A stretch of 15,142 nucleotides of DNA from Pseudomonadota bacterium (GTDB lineage: Bacteria > Pseudomonadota > Alphaproteobacteria > Micropepsales > Micropepsaceae), in NCBI GenBank assembly GCA_021817355.1, contig JAKAVI010000256.1, forward strand, positions 1-15,142. The letters are read 5' to 3'. A model generated the notes under the pieces. That model was not told the origin of the DNA and did not search any database. It saw only the letters and a program-made list of their open reading frames with translations. The translations under genes and the position numbers were made by a program. The first letter of the stretch is position 1. Every line of letters begins with the position of its first letter. Of the stretch, positions 13,674 to 15,142 are shown in pieces.

Positions 13674-15095
13674 TCAAGCGTTGCGCGCACTCTTCAGACG
13701 GGCAAAGGCGCGCAAGGCCCGTTGCCGCCCGGCGGCAAGATCAACGAGGGGCGTGGGATAGGTGGATCCCAGCTTGATGCTGGCCGCCTCAAGCACTGCA
13801 GCTGGTGCCAACCACGGGCTGTGGACAAAGCGATCTGGCAGGCCGGTCAGTTCGGGGACGAAGTGACGGACATACTGACCTTCCGGGTCGAATCGCTGCC
13901 CCTGTAACACCGGATTGAAGATACGGAAATAGGGCGCTGCATCAGCGCCGCAGCCGGCGACCCACTGCCAGCTTGCGCTGTTGTTGGCGAGGTCGGCATC
14001 CACAAGGGTGTCCCAGAACCAGTTTGCACCGGCGCGCCAGTCGATCAGCAGGTGCTTGACGAGAAATGAGGCGGTGATCATGCGCACCCGGTTATGCATC
14101 CATCCTGTGTTCCACAATTGGCGCATGCCCGCATCCACGATGGGGATGCCGGTTTGGCCGCGTTGCCAGACGGCGAGCGTGGTTTGATCTGTACTCCAGT
14201 CAAAACGGGAAAACCGTGGATCAAGTGGTTGCTCGGGAAGCTGTGGATGATGAAACAGCAGATGCGATGAGAACTCGCGCCAGGCCAGTTCAGAAAGAAA
14301 TTTCTCGCGGCTGCCGGCGGCGAGCGGTTGGGCATGCCAGATCTGGCGCGCGGAAATTTCACCATAATGCAGATGTGCAGACAGCTTTGAGGTACCGGCG
14401 CGCGCCGGCCAGTCTCGTGTCTGCGCATACGCACCGAGATCGTGATCAAGAAACGCTTGGAGTCGGGTCTGTGCGCCGGTTTCCCCCGGGCTCCAGTGTC
14501 GGGGCCAGGCGGCAGCCCAATTTGGCGCCCGTGGCACCAGGCCCCATGTCACTAGCCGGTCCGAGGCAATGGCAGGGGCAAAATCCAGCCGACGGGGACG
14601 CGGCAAGGGGACCGGGATATCGCTCTGGCGCAAGGCCTTCCAGAATGGCGTAAACACCCGAAACGGCCGGCCTTCCCGTGTCGCCAGCTGCCAGGGTTCG
14701 CAAAGGAGGTTACCCGAAAAGCTATGGACCGCGATGCCAAGGGCAGTGAGCACGGCATTGAGCCTGTGGTCACGCGCAATGGCATAGGGTTCGTAACAGC
14801 GATTCCAATATATGGCGCTGGCACCGGTTTCGGCGATAACCGCATTCAGAACGTCGGCGGCGGGGCCACGGCGCAATACCAAGGTGCCACCATGACCGGC
14901 GAGGCTTTGGCCCAGCGTCTCCAGCGCATGATGCAGCCACCAGCGGCTGGCGGCGCCCACCGACCATTTGACCGGAGCATCCTCATCCCACACGTACAGG
15001 CAGATGAGCGGCGCTCCATGCGCGCAGGCAGCGTGCAGCGCGGGATTGTCAACAAGGCGCAAATCCTGACGGAACCAGACGATTGCGGGCTTCAT
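13674..15095 (-). CDS. phr: Deoxyribodipyrimidine photolyase (class I CPD photolyase)
   Basis: The 473-residue flavoprotein repairs UV-induced cyclobutane pyrimidine dimers using blue light; E. coli Phr is 472 residues. The N-terminal antenna domain starts KPAIVWFRQDLRLVDNPAL. The FAD domain has GTSKLSAHLHYGEIS at 234-248, WREFSSHL from 272, DAGMRQLWNTGWMHNRVRM at 321-339, and DADLANNSASWQW at 366-378 followed by DAAPYFRIFNP. By eye-alignment Trp300, Trp353 and Trp376 match the E. coli electron-transfer triad W306/W359/W382, and Asn335 matches N341. I chose the ATG at 15095 because it begins directly at the family's first strand; an ATG at 15116 would add seven residues, and neither has a clear ribosome site. 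It ends 50 bp before the cysteine synthase start, so it may head that operon. Which antenna chromophore is bound is not clear. Confidence 0.95.
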   Translation of the reverse strand: MKPAIVWFRQDLRLVDNPALHAACAHGAPLICLYVWDEDAPVKWSVGAASRWWLHHALETLGQSLAGHGGTLVLRRGPAADVLNAVIAETGASAIYWNRCYEPYAIARDHRLNAVLTALGIAVHSFSGNLLCEPWQLATREGRPFRVFTPFWKALRQSDIPVPLPRPRRLDFAPAIASDRLVTWGLVPRAPNWAAAWPRHWSPGETGAQTRLQAFLDHDLGAYAQTRDWPARAGTSKLSAHLHYGEISARQIWHAQPLAAGSREKFLSELAWREFSSHLLFHHPQLPEQPLDPRFSRFDWSTDQTTLAVWQRGQTGIPIVDAGMRQLWNTGWMHNRVRMITASFLVKHLLIDWRAGANWFWDTLVDADLANNSASWQWVAGCGADAAPYFRIFNPVLQGQRFDPEGQYVRHFVPELTGLPDRFVHSPWLAPAAVLEAASIKLGSTYPTPLVDLAAGRQRALRAFARLKSARNA

Positions 15096-15142
15096 GCTCG
15101 GATTACGCGCGGGCATGGCGTTCGGGGCAATGCCCGATGGTG

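Noticed and set aside
12940..13761. Plus-strand open frame of 273 codons opposite cysteine synthase
   Set aside because: Antisense shadow of a gene with complete PLP motifs; no ribosome site or domain.

Overview
The window (about 60% G+C by eye) reads as an ordinary chromosomal stretch of a Gram-negative bacterium, most likely an alphaproteobacterium. This rests on the style of the MetC, HisI and cysteine synthase proteins, an M61 peptidase and a twin-arginine carboxylesterase with cleavable export signals, a glycine-zipper lipoprotein, and good GGAG-type ribosome binding sites. The lineage is inference. I see no phage genes, insertion sequence, CRISPR array, tRNA or rRNA.

Left third (1-6506): an exported M61 glycyl-aminopeptidase-type protease (102-2042, minus) lies downstream of a crotonase-fold acyl-CoA enzyme (2146-2949, minus). 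A second crotonase (3400-4236, plus) diverges from it across a 450-bp spacer. The spacer holds a candidate 46-residue membrane peptide (2974-3114) and a run of inverted repeats. The second crotonase meets a Tat-exported type B carboxylesterase (4233-5864, minus) tail to tail, the two stop codons sharing one CTAG. Upstream of the esterase are a credible sigma70-like promoter, a hairpin, and a small glycine-zipper lipoprotein (5973-6506, minus) with a Pro-Gly-Tyr repeat tail.

Middle (6692-8011, plus): a lone FAD-dependent sugar-lactone oxidase of the arabinono/gulonolactone oxidase family, divergent from the lipoprotein and convergent with hisI.

Right half (8100-15095, all minus): seven co-directional genes in transcription order: DNA photolyase, cysteine synthase, 3-mercaptopyruvate sulfurtransferase, GNAT acetyltransferase, POT peptide transporter, cystathionine beta-lyase (metC), phosphoribosyl-AMP cyclohydrolase (hisI). 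Four of the six junctions are 4-bp ATGA stop/start overlaps, so cysK-sseA-GNAT and POT-metC-hisI are two translationally coupled modules. An 89-bp gap with a 16-bp operator-like palindrome separates them. Together they cover cysteine formation, cysteine-derived sulfur transfer, peptide uptake and the homocysteine step of methionine synthesis. A single sulfur-amino-acid acquisition locus is my inference.

No clearly novel defence or mobile system was found. The best leads are the sulfur/peptide operon with its embedded GNAT and hisI, the two crotonases that lack both canonical hydratase glutamates, the candidate small membrane protein, and the palindrome before the transporter.
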